The position numbers were made by a program, and so were the translations under genes. From Cunninghamia lanceolata (lineage: Eukaryota > Streptophyta > Pinopsida > Cupressales > Cupressaceae), in NCBI GenBank assembly GCA_027924645.1, contig BSBN01000445.1:8415001-8479000 (forward strand): DNA of 64,000 bases, given 5' to 3'. Shown piece by piece: positions 12,128 to 24,579 of the stretch. Each line of letters begins with the position of its first letter. The stretch's first letter is position 1. The notes under the pieces were generated by a model. The model had not been told where the DNA came from. It did no database searches and worked only from the letters and a program-made list of their open reading frames with translations.

Positions 12128-13133
12128 GGTTGAACACTGATCGTTATCTAGACAAAATAATGTACCAAGCTTTCAACTTGGACAAGTAACAAATTTTATC
12201 GGTGTTCGCTAGACTTAGATCATTGATGGCAAACAAGATAGACTTGGGGTAAAGGAAATAGGGAAAAATAAGTGTCCCTAAATAAAACATGGTCCTAAAG
12301 ACTATTAGACTGTTGGCTTTTCTTAGCTAGTGTGTGTATGTACTTTGTACCTTTCTCTTTTATTTCCTCTGATAGATGTCACCCTTGAAGCTTTGAGCTT
12401 AGATTTATCTCCACCTAAGGGTACAAACACTCAGTAATCTTCTCTCTATCACTCGTTTATGTAACTCTCTTTTTTTATGCTTTGTTTTTTGTGTGTTTTT
12501 GCAATGCCTCACTTGATTTTCTCATTTTTAATTTTTTTTGACTTTTATGGAAATGAATGCTTTTGAGATTTGGATATACAATAACTTTGATCTCTCTATT
12601 CTCACTTTTCTCATCACTCTTATATTTTTATTTTTTTGATCACTCATTTTTTAATTCACTCATATTTTAGATTGCTTCCTTTAGAGTTTTGATCCCCCTA
12701 TTGTTTTTGGCCCGAAAAGATAAGGGGTTGAGCGCCACCAAAAGTTTTCATAGTCCAGTCAATCTTCCTTTCTACTAGGGAAGAATGGGGAAGGTCTACT
12801 TGCAAGCTTCCTTTGAACACTGTAGGTTTGAAAACTGACTTTGCTTAGACTTAACAACATGAATCATTAAGACCAGGATTAGTGTAGAGCTAAAAGCTAG
12901 GCTTTGATTGGAATCATTGGAAAAATGAAAATAGGGGAATGATAAATGGTAAACATGAATTGTTGTGGGGTCTCAAAGGCTCAAAAGGTCAATCTATACC
13001 TAAGAAACCTTAGACTCCTTACTAGGACCAAAATCAAACAAGAGCATGACACTCACAAAATGGATGATGGAATAGAATGAAGAATGCAAAATTTTGATGT
13101 TTCGTGATTTTATGCTTTTTATGAATTTTTGAA
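12128..13133 (-). mobile_element. 3' non-coding region of element A next to the integrase remnant
   Basis: This stretch is homologous to 19612-20370 (element B) and, at its upper end, to 31220-31440. It is AT-rich with long T runs. Open frames do not persist between copies, and I see no gene. Its value is positional: it links the integrase-tail remnant at 13134 to the intron-bearing 3' end at 4928-5950 on the far side of F. Confidence 0.55.
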
Positions 13134-15830
13134 TTATTTGATTTTTTTGGATTTTATAGGCTTTATAACATTTTGAGATGCTAAACTCTTCTCAATCAAT
13201 AATGCACAAGAGGTAGTGTCATTTCTAACATCTTTCTTAACTATGTTTGGACCTATCCAATTTGGTCTGAACTTCACTTGAAAGCCTTTGCAAGGACACT
13301 TGAAGACTTGGTGTAAAAATGTCTTTGTATTCAGTGAGGAGTTTTATGTACTCACATGTTTCATTATTTGATGATTTTCCCCCTAGCTTTATCTTTTTTT
13401 TTCTTGTATAGTTTCGTTGCTGGTTTTGAACTTTTGACGGGCAAATGAGATTGGTGTTGACTCCCCTAGTTTCTGTGTGGGTTTTGGTTCTTCTTCTTTA
13501 GTCATGATTTTAATCATATGAATGGTTATGTCTAGTTTAACTAGAATGGCCACTAAGTTGAATGGAGCATGAGACTTTGTTGAGTGGGGATCAAAGGGGA
13601 ATTCTCCTGTTGCCCCCTTTCCTATATATTTTGAGGTCTTGGCTACGTTTGCAATTTGTTTTAATGTCTCTCCTTTCTCAAAAGTGTTGATTTTTGGGTC
13701 ACTAGTGGTTTCCATAGTATTTCCCTTCTTTTTGACTTGTTCAACTCTATAAAGGTTGAAAGGATCAGGCTCTCCTTTGATGGTGTGGGTTTGTCCCATG
13801 TGTGAGAAGTGTATTTCTTGAAATAGTGTGGAAGGGATTGCCTTCATCCTATGGATCCAAGGCCTTCCTAGGATCATGTTATAAGTGGTTTCTTTATTGA
13901 TGACATACACTTAAGTTAGGAGGGTTTTGGGACCCAATGTGATTTGAAGATTGTCCTTACCCATGGTTCAAATGTTTAGGTTATCATGAGTTCTAAGTAT
14001 GGTAGTTTGTTTTGTGATTTGAGTTTCGTCATAACCCATTCTTTGAAGAAGAGAGAAAGAGACTATGTTGATTGTAGACCCATCATCGATCATTACACAT
14101 TTAATGGAATATTCTTGAACTTGGACTATCAGATGGAGGGGGAGATCACCTTGCTTAGCTATGTCATTGTCTGAGGGTAACTTTTCAAAATCAAATGTTG
14201 AAGAACACTTTTCACTTGGAGTGTTTTGAACTAGATGGCCTAGATTTAAGGCTTTGAGGATAGCATTCTTGTGTGTAGGAGAACTTTTGAGAAGTTTTAA
14301 CATGTGAGAAAAAATTGAATTGTTGGATGTGTCATCTAGTCACTCCGGTCCTTGGGTGACATAAATTTCTCGATCTTTGTTTCCACAAGACCTAAGGTGT
14401 TTTGATCAAAGGTGTTGGGACTAGGTTCTTCATCTTGTGAGGATGTGTCCATGAATTATTTTTGTTGACGTTTTGGGAGGTTTAATATGAAGTGATGGTA
14501 CCCCTAACATGACTTTATATCATGTCCCCTTCTCTTGTGAAATGAGCAATATTTATCATGATTGTGATCTTGAGGTTTATGATTATTGTTGTATGACTAC
14601 TTTTTTATTCTCAAGGGATAATTGTTGACATTTTGGTGACTATTATTCCTAGATGGTGAAGTTCTTGTTGACCCATCTGTGTCTTGGTTATTTGTCAAAG
14701 GTTTGTTATTTCTTTATCACCCTTCCATTGACATCATACTCCCTTCTTCTGCTATCAATAACAACTTTGTCAATTCTAAGAGCACTTTCGATTGCTTCTT
14801 CATATGATTTGTAAGGGAGTTTTTGAACTCCTTGTCATATGTCATTGTTGAGGGCATGTATGAAGAGATCACAAAGTTCTCTATGGTCCATAATTCGTGC
14901 ACTTGTTGAAGAATAGAGAACTTTACTCCATCATGTGATAAAGTGTGCAAATGACTCATTGGCTTCTTGTTTGAGTGTTAGAAATTCTTGTAGTCCTGTC
15001 TTGACTAGTTTGTTTATGTCAAAGGCAGCCAAAAATTGATCAATGAGTTTCCTAACAGATTGGATCGATGCTTCTGGAAGTCAAAAGTACCAATCCATAG
15101 TGATATCCTCTAGAGTCTTGGGGAAAATATTTTCTACCACCCCATCCCAAGGAAGGAGTTCTCATACTACTGTGATGTATGCCTTCATATGAGAGTTGGG
15201 ATCATCCTCTCCTTTAAATTTTGGAAGCTCAAGGAGAGGATGTGATAGTATGGCTTGATGAATGTTGTAGTCAAGAGCATCCTTTAAATACTCAAGATAT
15301 GTTCCTAGGAGGGGGTTATACATAGAGGGTCTTATTCCTCCAAACATTATCCCTTTAGGTGGAGCTTGTTATGCTTGTTGAAGCAGATTGTTGGTATCCT
15401 GAAAAAGTTGGATGACTAGATGGCATCATGTTTATGTTTTGAAGATTGGGTGGGATCATTTGTGGTTGATTTTGCATCATAGGAATCCCACCTATTTTAT
15501 TGAGACTTGTTGTTTTGGATGGTGAGGGCAAGGGAGGTTTGAATGCTTTGTTATGTAATGAAAGTTTAGATGAGGAGTATTTTGCGTTGCCCCCTATTTT
15601 GATTTGATCTTGTCAATGAAATGATTTCCAAGTGCCCTAGATTTTTCCTTAATTTTGTTTTGGCCATTTTGTTCAACACTCCTGGCCTCAAGGGTCTCAA
15701 TTTGTTGGACCAATTTTTCTATAAGGTCTATAGGTGAGTCTTTCTTCGTTCTTTGAGTTTTTCCACCTTGCGATGGATTTTTTTGCATTGGGGTTTGAGT
15801 GGCCCTATTTGTTCTTTCTGATGACACTTC
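13134..15830 (-). pseudogene. gag-protease ORF of element A with internal pol deletion
   Basis: The Gag portion runs from about 15830 and includes HPLLELPKFKGEDDPNSHMK, DINKLVKTGLQEFLTLKQEA and HRELCDLFIHALNNDI in broken frames. A zinc knuckle follows at about 14510-14545 (YCSFHKRRGHDIKSC, the gypsy CxFHxxxGHxxxxC type). The retropepsin region has CVMIDDGSTINIVSFSLLQ (active site DDGS rather than DTG/DSG) and YNMILGRPWIH. After EYIKLLTEYKDIFT, the usual linker into reverse transcriptase, the next recognisable coding is KGFQVKFRPNWIGPNIVKK. That is a typical integrase C-terminal segment and lies in another frame. RT, RNase H and the integrase core are absent. Stops and shifts are scattered throughout, for example TAG in the zinc-knuckle tail. 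Copy B shares the same deletion point. Confidence 0.75.
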
Positions 15831-17300
15831 ACATGTTGTGGAATTATTATCTTGATGTACTATGTGGAGTGATTTTTGTACCTCCTAAGCTTCTTGTAAG
15901 TTCTTCTCTTGACAACATACTTCATTGTCCATTTCGATGGTCATTTTCCTATGGCTTGTTATGGGTTGATCATCTTGACGGATCTTAGATTGAATGTTCA
16001 CATGTGTTTTGATTTGGTCAAATTTCTAGGGACTTTACTGGATCCTTTTTGGATTTGTAATTTTACTAGAGGGGAAATTCCCTTGGACTTTTTGCATGAA
16101 ACATCATGAAATGTGCAAAAATTTGAAAGAATCCATTCAAAAAGGATTTTTTGAAGAAATAGAAACACAGAGTGACTATCAAAAGTTTTTTTTCTTCACA
16201 TCGGGTTCACCAAAATATGTACACTCAAAAACATGACTCGGTAGCCTGGGGCTTTGGAAAGCACATGGACCCCTCTCCTTTCAATGGGGCAAACTTGCAC
16301 ATCACTCTCTCTCATGGAAGTAGCCAGTCGAGAGGAGGCAATACATGGGGGCGGTCCTGCTCACTTGAGAGCTAGACTTCATCGAGAGTGGTTAGCTGGT
16401 CTTGGGGCCTTTCTTGTGTGTTGGTTGTGATCTGGTGCTCTATGACTGTTATGGTTAAGGGTCACTAGTTACTATTCTCCTATTTGGATTTTGAAGATTC
16501 CAATGTTGCGTAGGTTGACGATTGTTCTCGTTGATACTTCTATTGAGTTGGAGTTATTCTTTAAATTATTGGATGATGACTTATGTTTGAATAACCTCAA
16601 CCTGTGTTTTTGTTCCTAAATCATTTATTGGTCGTGTTGTGGTCTAGGGTGAATTTACTCAATCTTGTCGAGGATTGCCCTCACCCACTAGCCTCTAAGC
16701 CCAAGGCACATTTGTAAGCCCAAACCAAGAGAGAGATAGTTGAATTTAACCTCTATTTGACTTAGGGTTTATGACCTAAGGTTTGACTCATTTTGACTAG
16801 TGTTGACTAGTGTTGACCTTGTGATGGAATCGAGGGTTTGATCAATGTTTGAATGATGTTGACCTCGTGATGAAATCGAGGGTTTGCAAATCTCTTGTGA
16901 TACTAATGCTTTTGTGCTTTTTTTGGTTTTTGAATGCATGCAAGCCTATATGAGTGCAAAACAATATTTTTGTGCTTTTTTGGATATTTATGAAAACAAA
17001 GTGCTTTTTTAGTCTAGGAAATTAAATATGTATGCAATCTAGGATGTATTTAACTAATACAATCTGATCTATGTTTTTGTTTGTTTTTTTAGATATTTGG
17101 ATCAATTACTCTAAGAAACAAAATTGCTTTGAAATAAACTAAGATAATGAAATTTGAAAGTAAACTAATCTAACAATGCAAATCCTATTTAACCTATCAA
17201 GGAAATGACATGTATTTACTATTCCCAAGAGCATTTTAAAGATTTAATTAATTACTATAAAAAACACTAAGGAACCTGGAATATGAGAAGTGTGAGCCTC
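15831..17300 (-). mobile_element. Gag N-terminus and 5' leader of element A
   Basis: I see no clear ORF. On the minus strand the stretch 16200-16900 is homologous to 44100-44640 and 55510-55610 in element C. Shared pieces include TCAACAC repeats with AAGGTCAACA, the GTGCCT...TTAGAGG...GTGGGT block, AAATCCAAATAGGA and ACTAGTGACCCT. This identifies it as the region between LTR and gag. A primer binding site could not be pinned down. Confidence 0.45.
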
Positions 17301-18543
17301 CCCTACCCTTAGAAATTCTTGTGTCAGCAATCTCTTTGTCCTCTTGTAGCAGTGGGGATATCCTTTGGCAACAATAGGGGAGAGATGCAAAAGAAGCTTT
17401 TAGAAAGCTTGAAACGTGAGCTCAATGTGAGCTTGATGAGAACTATGGCTTGCAAATGGGCAGTGTATTGACACGATATGAAGCATTTACCAAAGCTTAG
17501 ATGAAACAACAATAAATCAAAAGGCTCAAATGTCTTGTATGAGCATATGGATGCTAGTCGGAGAGCAAAAACCTGTAAAATATTGGATGCACAAATGAAA
17601 TTGCCTCTCTTTGTGCTTGAGGGAGGGGGTATTTATAGGTTGAAAGAGGTTATGAGAGGTGGGAGAGAATGGAGAGTTAACTCCCTTGATTGGAGAGTTA
17701 ACTCAGATGACCAAGAAGAACAGGGCTAATTAGGGAGTGAACAAGCCAATATAGCTTATCACTGAAGCAAGAATGGAGTTAAAAAGAATGCATGAGTTAA
17801 CAAGTTGACATAAAAAGGAGCTAATTATGCATTCTTGGGGGCTTGGAATAGTTAACTCTATGTTTAGGCCAAAAACGCATGCAAATTGGAAGCAAAACGG
17901 GTCAAAACAAAGCTTTTTCACGTCTAAAACTCAAGTTCTTCCACAACTAGAAAAGATGATAGGGTCGCCCAGGGGTCACCCCTTTCACCAGTCCAGGTCA
18001 CCCAGGGGTGAACCATGGGTGACCCATAGAGAGGTGGTCTTGGGTTGGAAAGCAGGGCTGGAGATTGTTAGTTAGGTGAACTACCTTCGAAAACTGGTTG
18101 AAAGGGGGTCAAAATCCAAATCTCTACATTCAAATGTTAAATCTCCCGAGGGAGATCCTGAAATAATAGGGGGAGATTTGTACTGGTTGACCATAACTAA
18201 AAATTAAAAGTTGCAGATGGCTTAGGTGGTCCTCTATAGAGCTCCTAGGGGTGGGATTGGTCGAAAGCACTAAGAAAAGGTCAAATCATGACAAATAGAT
18301 GAATACAAGTCTTAGAGACAAATTTGCAAGCACATGAAACAAGAATCAACAAGTGGCAAAAAGCGTCAAAAGTAGGGAAAAGGTTAATGTGACAAAAGGG
18401 AAACAACAAGAGGAGAGAAAACCCAAATGTCACCAAGAGAATTACTATTGAGAGGACGTTATTTCATACTTACATGTATGTGACAAGGATTGTGAGTCAT
18501 CATGGGGTCCTCATGGAGGTGGTGCATGATTTTGGTGCTTAAA
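17300..18543 (-). mobile_element. LTR shared by elements A (5') and B (3')
   Basis: On the minus strand a polypurine-like AAGGGGGCAAATA (18556-18544) is followed by TTTAAGCACC. Element C has GAGGGGGAAAATA then TGTAAGCAC, so the LTR starts at 18543 with TG mutated to TT. A TATA box TATAAATA is at 17630-17637 with a GGGGG flank, as in C. The lower end near 17300 is approximate. Sequence from the 3' end of B lies above it and the leader of A below it, so one LTR serves two element bodies. Confidence 0.65.
17940..18060. repeat. GGTGACCC/GGGTCGCCC motif cluster in the A/B LTR
   Basis: AGGGTCGCCC, GGGGTCACCCC, AGGTCACCC and GGGTGACCC occur within 120 bases, in both orientations of a GGTGACC/GGTCACC core. 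They lie upstream of the TATA box in LTR orientation. Related clusters occur at 38105-38220 and 42725-43035. Confidence 0.65.
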
Positions 18544-18634
18544 TATTTGCCCCCTTGGGGATAGTAGTCTACATGAAGGGTAGGTACCATTCCTAAAATA
18601 GGCCTTACTTCTTGTCAATTTTCCACAATAGTAC

Positions 18635-18707
18635 CTACAATAACTAGCATTAGTTCAACATTTAGATATATCAAAACAAGTAATGAAAACTAAAATGACA
18701 AACATAC
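18635..18707 (-). other. Conserved 73-bp intron in the 3' region of element B
   Basis: The donor is ATG|GTATGTTTG (18707 downwards) and the acceptor TTATTGTAG|GTACT (18635). An AACTAATG box lies near the acceptor. The preceding exon is 46 bp (18708-18753), after an acceptor CCCTAAG. Positions and length match elements A and C. The exon frame has one TAG stop here. Confidence 0.6.
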
Positions 18708-21700
18708 CATAGATCTGTGAGTTTGCCTAGTTGTTTTCTTTTGTCAAGGAGACCTTAGGGATGAAAGCACGCAAAATGAGAGCACGAAAGATGCATAAAA
18801 GAAAAAAACTACTATAAAATGCATAAACTAAACTAAGATAAGAGAGGAGAAGAATATATTCTCCTTTTATTGCAAATTTTGAAGAACATATTTGATTTTT
18901 AGGGATTTTTTATGTTTTACAATTTTTTTAAGATTTTTCGATTTTTCTAATTTTTATGGTTTATCTGGAGATTTTACAAAGGTTTGATTTGACACTCCTT
19001 GAGGTCTTTGAAGAACCTATATTTATTGAAGATATTTACACCCTTTCCCCCTTGCATGGGGAGACTTGTGCACTTGATTACACAGTTTTGCTCTTTTGAC
19101 TTGTTGGAGGAGTGTGTTGTGCTCAGACATTGTTTTACACTTATTGTCACAAGACCTAATTGGATGAGATCTATACATAGCTTTAGTCGACATCTTGTAC
19201 TTCACTTTCCCTCTTGTGCATATGGTTGGATAGATATTTTATTTTTCTTATGAGAATCCATACCTAAGATGATCACATATTGATGATGCAATTTGTTTTT
19301 GTCTTTTTCTGATATGAATGACAAGCACTATGTTTGGATGTGATTCACAAATATGAAATACAAAGTACTATGTTCTAAGTTCTATGAATGCCCTGATGTT
19401 ATGACATGCTTTATTTCTTTTGATTTTCTATGATAGCATCTATGCAGGTGGAACAAACAATGTGACTACTCTTAAGTAGGATTTTTGACCTAGGGGATTG
19501 CAAGTTAACTTGGTATAAAGAGACTTTTTAATCTTTGGGATGGGATTAGGGACACAAGTGGGGATGAGGAGGAGATGGAGTGTTTCTAAATTTTGAGGTT
19601 TGATAGAGGTTGAACACTGATCCTTATCTAGACAAAATAATTTGGCAAGCTTTCAACTTGGACAAGTAACAAATTTTATTGGTGTTTGCTAGAATTAGAT
19701 CATTAATGACAAGCGAGATAGACCTAGGGTAAATTAAATAGGGAAAAATAAGGGTCCCTAAAAAAGATGGTCCTAAAGACTATTATATTGTTGGCTTTAC
19801 TCAGCTAGTGTGTGTATGTACTTTGTGCCTTTCTCTTTTATTTCCTATGATAGAATGTCACCCTTGAAGCTTTGAGCTTAGATTTATCTCCACCCAAGGG
19901 CACATACACTCAGTAATCTTCTCTCTATCACTAGTTTTTGTAACTCTCTTTTTTTATGCTTTTTCTCTCTTTTGTGGTTTTGCTTGAAGCCTCAATTGAT
20001 TTTCTCATTTTTTTAAATTTTTGACTTTTATGGAAATGAATGCTTTTGAGCTTTGGATATACAATAACTTTGATCTCTCTATTCTCACTTTTCTCATCAC
20101 TCTTATTTTTTTAATTTTTTTGATCACTCATTTTTTATTCACTTGTATTTTAGATTTCTTCCTTCAGAGTTTTGATCCCCTTGATGTTTTTGGCTAAGAA
20201 AGATAAGGGGTTGAGCACCACCAAAAGTTTTAATAGTCCATTTAGACTTCCTTTCTACTAAGGACTTGTAAGCTTCCTTTGAACACTATAGGTTTGAAAA
20301 TGGACTCACTTAGACTTAACAACATGAATCATTACGATCGGGATCAACGTAGAGCTAAAATCTAGGCTTTGATTGTGTTAGGTCTCAAAAATGCAAGTCA
20401 TTAACCCTAAGAGGTTGCCAAGCTCTCTTCATGCTTTTGGCTAATAGGCATAGGGTTAATGTGGTTAAACCCTCTTCTCTTTTGGCTCTGCCAAACCTAG
20501 GTGGGTATACCTTAATGACTAATGCATATTTGATTTGACCTTCACGGTGGCAAATGGGTGTGAAGTAGATGTAGTGTTTGTGAATTGTTCCTAATCCTAA
20601 TGTTTGAGAGTTAAAAATTATGAATAAGATTGTGAAATCATATTTGTGATGACCAGTGCTTTATCTATTTTGGGCAATGGAGTCAGGATGTGTAGAATGA
20701 ATGTGTCCTCCCTCTTGGCTTAACTCAAATTATTTGGCACTTTCAAGTGTTTATACCTTGTATAAACATGCAAGGATGTAGGTTATCAGGCTCTTCTTAC
20801 CAAATCCCAATGATATTTTCCTAGGTTACTGTGATTAATTGAAAGGATTTAATCCTTCCTTGAAGGAGCCAGTCAGATCAATCACACAAGACCAACAAGT
20901 GTTCCCTGATAAATTAAGCATATCCTTGATATATTTACTTAAATAACAAAGGAAATCATTTTGGAGACAACCCAGATTACACATGCATTAATATCCACAA
21001 ATAATTAAACACCAAAAGTTGGACATCAGATGATTATATTCTTGCTCCGTTCAAAAACTATTTTACAGTATATTCTTGGAAATCTTCATTTTGATATATT
21101 TTATCTAACCCTAATAATTGCTTCTAGTGTTATTGCATTATGATTATTGCTTGGATGATTTATTTTATTAATTGATTCCTGCCTCCGATTATTGATTGTA
21201 TCTCCCATTTATACTGCACTTTTGTAGGGTTGTGACCCTTAATTTGGAGTTTTCCTCAGGTGCATCTCTTCATTTAATAAGTTGTCTTCAATAGAATTAA
21301 TTATTTTAACTCCTTCCATCATTTCGATAAAAATATTTGTCAATACCTTATCCTTTATTTATTTCTTGATTGTATTTCTCCATGTCTTCACATTTATTTG
21401 GCAAAAAATATTCTTTTGGATGAAAATGATTACCCCTTGGTGAAAATATTTTATTGGCCTTTATGTGCAACATATTCATTTGGTAAAACATTTCTCACTT
21501 CTTTGAATTATTTTATCTGCTTGGCATTTTAATTTTCATTAATGTTTGATTAAATCTTCTTCATTTCTGCATGAAATCCGTTTACTTGAGTTTTTATCCA
21601 CCTCTTGATGCAATCCTTTTATGAAAGGGTCATTATGTTTCACTATAATCACATTTTATTTTAAATTTTCATTTTCACTATGACAATGTTCATTTGTAGT

Positions 21701-22387
21701 TTCTTTCTTGCCAATATTCACTTTTCCTTTGATAATATTTCATAGTTTATTTTGCTTCATCATTAGGCAATATTATTTTTCTGATCTTGGCAGTGTTTGT
21801 AAAATAAAGTCATTGGCATTTCAGGGTGACTAAAATTTCACTCACCTCGATATGGCAAGTCTCTTCGATGTAATCATTTAATATTCACTTGCACTTTATA
21901 TTTTTCACTATAATCATATTTTATATGATTCTATATTTGCACCTATTGTCAATATTATTTTTCGTTTTGATAATGTTTGTGCCTCTTTTATTTTCACCTA
22001 CCTTTCGAACAGACTCTTAAAGCACTCCCTCCGATTTCCTGATATCCATTTTGACAATATTCATAAATCACATCATCGGCATTTCAGAGTGACAAGTTTT
22101 GGGGTCTTCCTGACATGTAGTCTCTGTTCGATATTAGGGTTTTCTGCTAAGTTTTCATTTTTGCCCTCATTGTTTGGCTCGAGCACGAAGGATGCTGACA
22201 TTGATTGTGGTTACTTCTGCCCATTGCATTTGTCTGAAAGTTTCTAAAACCTTTTTAATATCTTCATTTTGGGTATATCTTGCAGTCATGGCAAGTCATG
22301 ATATTTGTGTGCCTCCTCTATCCTTCCACATTTTGCATACACAAAAATAAGCTTATTGTGAAAAGTTGTGTGTGTAGCAGATGCAAA

Positions 22388-22621
22388 TCATCTGTGAGTG
22401 ATGAAAGAGTGAACTTCTTTCCCCTGTGAAAGAGCATCGTTGAGAATGTAGGTTTGCAATAACTGAATATATGTAGATGAGTCTAGAGGGAGGTTGTACG
22501 TAATGAGCAGAATCTGTAGCACCTTCGTCAGTTGGCTCTCTCTACATAATGTTGTGAGACTGAGATGAGTAGTGATAGAATTCAACTTCTCTAAGAATTT
22601 TCCCAACAAGCTTGTCAACAC
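22388..22621 (-). pseudogene. PPR protein N-terminal fragment (LTR copy 1)
   Basis: The frame contains [28 protein letters not shown] and DALSQGKEVHSFI. This is the start pattern of plant organelle-type PPR proteins: a short helix pair, then TYxxLLxxC and a QGKxVHxxI motif. In that family the protein binds organellar RNA. Only about 75 codons remain, so this is a captured fragment with no function as a PPR array. It overlaps the end of the eIF2 gamma piece by some tens of bases in another frame, which shows where the two captured pieces were joined. Confidence 0.65.
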
Positions 22622-23286
22622 ATGTGAGTGTGGGATCTATTGTCATCCCTACACCAATAAGGCCTCCTAGAACAGTGAATTGCAACTCATTTTGCTCAGC
22701 ATAGAGTGAAATTATTCTCAAAGGGATAGATGTACACTTGATATTGCCACTTTCATCTTTGACTACAATGCTAGGATGGATTTCAACTTTTTGATTCACC
22801 TTCAAAACACCCCTCAATATACTTCCACCAACAACACTACCTTTTATTTCATCAACTTCAGCACTAGGTTTATTCACATCAAATGATCTGATTACAATCA
22901 TGTTGGGTGGGGCAACAAAATTTCGCTCTGGAATAGGAATCTTGTTTGTTATGTATTCACATACAACGTCGATGTTGTACTTTAGTTGTGCAGATATTGG
23001 TACCACTGGAGCTCCATCAGCAAATAAATCTTTGAATTGCCTCATGCTGGTTGTTTTCTACACTCTCCTGGATCAGGTCAATTTTGTTTTGCAGAATAAT
23101 AATATGCTGAAGGCGCATTATCTCTACAACAACAAGGTGCTCAGAAGTTTGAGGTTGAGGACAACTCTCATTACTTGCAATTAGAAGTAATGCACCATCC
23201 ATAATAGCAACACCATTTAGCATAGTAGCCATAATAATATCATGACTCGGGCAATCAACAAATGAAACGTGTCTTAAAAGCTTCAT
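22600..23286 (-). pseudogene. eIF2gamma: Translation factor eIF2 gamma fragment (LTR copy 1)
   Basis: Two overlapping frames (23286-23017 and 23045-22542) join with a one-frame shift near 23030. Together they give a recognisable middle part of eIF2 gamma, the GTPase subunit that carries initiator tRNA. Visible features are [11 protein letters not shown] (G3 motif, normally DCPGHD), QNKIDLIQE (G4, NKxD), [18 protein letters not shown] (G5 region) and [12 protein letters not shown]. The domain-2 segment [19 protein letters not shown] and [10 protein letters not shown] also follow. The P-loop and the C-terminal domain are absent. Homology ends after [14 protein letters not shown]. There is no intron over about 690 bp. 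This is a dead captured fragment. Confidence 0.85.
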
Positions 23287-23299
23287 GCATTTTCAAATC

Positions 23300-24300
23300 T
23301 AGGGACATCACAGAAAGGACTGTCTTCCTTTCCACTACTATATGCCCTCTTTAACTCTTTTGAAACACAGTTTATCATTTAGAGAAATCCTTAATTCTTG
23401 GAGGTTGATCATGTTGCTCACATCTTTTAGATTCAGCAACTCATTCTCTTCAAAACAAAGCTTCAACCATGACGATCTTAGTGTCCTTTGATTGAGAAGC
23501 TTCAATATTACCTTAGGCATACAATCCAACATTTGGGAGCATAATATTACACTGAGATAGGAAAGACATTTGAGTTCTCCTATCCAGTTTGGTAGCCGCT
23601 CAAGAAACTGAAGATACTTAAGCCCTCTCACACATTCTGGTACCTCATTAATGCTTGTCCCAGATAAATTTAGAACCCTGAGAAGTTGCATGTTTCTGAC
23701 ACATTTAGGTAATTTAGTGATCTAACTATTGACAAAGTCAAGAAACTGCAACACTCTAAACCGATCAAACAAGTTCTCTTGTTGAGCCCACAATATCTTG
23801 CAGTAGCTTTTTAGGAGAAAGGGAGGATCAAATTCGCATCTATTTTCCATAGAAATATAAATGGTCAGATCCATCATTAATTTGTGGATAGAGCAATTGA
23901 GTGAAGCATCTAAAGACTGTCTTGTTACATCAACTGAGCATAGATTTGCAAGCTAAAGCAAGTAATTTATCCCTATTTCCAGCTCATCTTTTCCTTGAGG
24001 AACAAGCCCCTCTGCCATCCACAAATGTATGAGATACTCGTAGGGAATAAGATAGTCCTTGGGAAAGAAATAGAAGTAGGCAAAGCAGACTTTCAGATGT
24101 CGAGGCAGCGAGTCATAACTCTGCTTTAAAATTTGCAAGATGGGCTCATTTGAAATCATCAATTGTTTCAACTTTAACTCCCATTCTTCTTCTACCCTAG
24201 AGTTTGCCATAGATGCAACAACTGTTTTCATTGCAAGTGGCAACTTACCATTAAATCAATTGTTGATCTCTACCTTAAACTGAATGTGTTTTTCAAAAAT
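23300..24300 (-). pseudogene. NLR disease-resistance gene fragment (LTR copy 1)
   Basis: The first frame (24243-23953) begins near a GLPLA-like KLPLAMKTV. It continues with ILQILKQSYDSLPRHLKVCF, FPKDYLIPYEYLIHLWMAEG and LVPQGKDE, the ARC region of an NB-ARC domain of the CC-NLR type. A second frame (23691-23338) has leucine-rich repeats such as LRVLNLSGTSINEVPECVRG and LERLPNWIGELKCLSYLSV. In the family these proteins sense pathogens. Here the P-loop, kinase-2 and most LRRs are absent and frames are broken, so it is a captured fragment. It is followed directly on the same strand by eIF2 gamma. Confidence 0.8.
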
Positions 24301-24579
24301 CCTTCAAAATAAGTCAATGGAGCAAATTGTAGAGGTACATTTATGAGTGCTGTTATCAATTTTTTACTATGGGAACCTAAATATTTTGCAAAATTTGGTA
24401 TGAAATTTTAGGTCCCAATAGTGGCTCTGTCTCGGGATGTATGCCCCTTGTGGGCATAGCAAGATCCTAGATCTCTGGGGAGCAGACCAGTGCCTACCCC
24501 ATTGGGCAATAGAACCCATATGCCACTTCTGCCCTGATATGGTTTGAAAAATCACATCACAACTGATGGCTCAAGGCCA

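Larger units (their letters stand above)
4928..18543 (-). mobile_element. Element A: non-autonomous gag-protease LTR retrotransposon, split by F
   Basis: Element A reads on the minus strand. Its 5' LTR lies at about 17300-18543 and is shared with element B. A leader follows at about 16100-17300, then gag-PR at 13134-15830 and a 3' non-pol region at 12128-13133 plus 4928-5950. Element F (5951-12127) interrupts that region. Continuity across F follows from comparison with 18544-20375, where the same sequence runs unbroken. The end at 4928 is truncated: the polypurine tract and 3' LTR that should follow are missing, and another LTR-like sequence abuts instead. The family is Ty3/gypsy-like from its Gag, its CxFHxxxGHxxxxC zinc knuckle and its integrase tail. 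Confidence 0.65.
20376..24420 (-). mobile_element. 3' LTR of element N (4,045 bp)
   Basis: It matches 27172-31214 throughout. On the minus strand it starts TATTGGGACC at 24420 (the other copy has TGTTGGGACC, so the terminal G is mutated) and ends CCTAACA at 20376. Its first half on the minus strand (24330-22388) carries, in order, NLR, eIF2 gamma and PPR fragments. The second half (22380-20376) is AT-rich without coding features. At 4 kb it is unusually long for a plant LTR. Confidence 0.85.

Noticed and set aside
22542..23286. Functional eIF2 gamma gene
   Set aside because: The P-loop and C-terminal domain are missing, there is a frameshift, and the G3 motif is altered. The same fragment recurs in the second LTR.
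23300..24300. Functional disease-resistance gene
   Set aside because: Only part of the ARC region and a few leucine-rich repeats remain, with broken frames, and it is duplicated in both LTRs.
24421..24560. Primer binding site TGGCTCTGTCTCGGG after the left LTR of N, implying plus orientation
   Set aside because: Gag lies on the minus strand and a better primer-binding match adjoins the other LTR. The stretch is more likely the degraded 3' end of the internal region.
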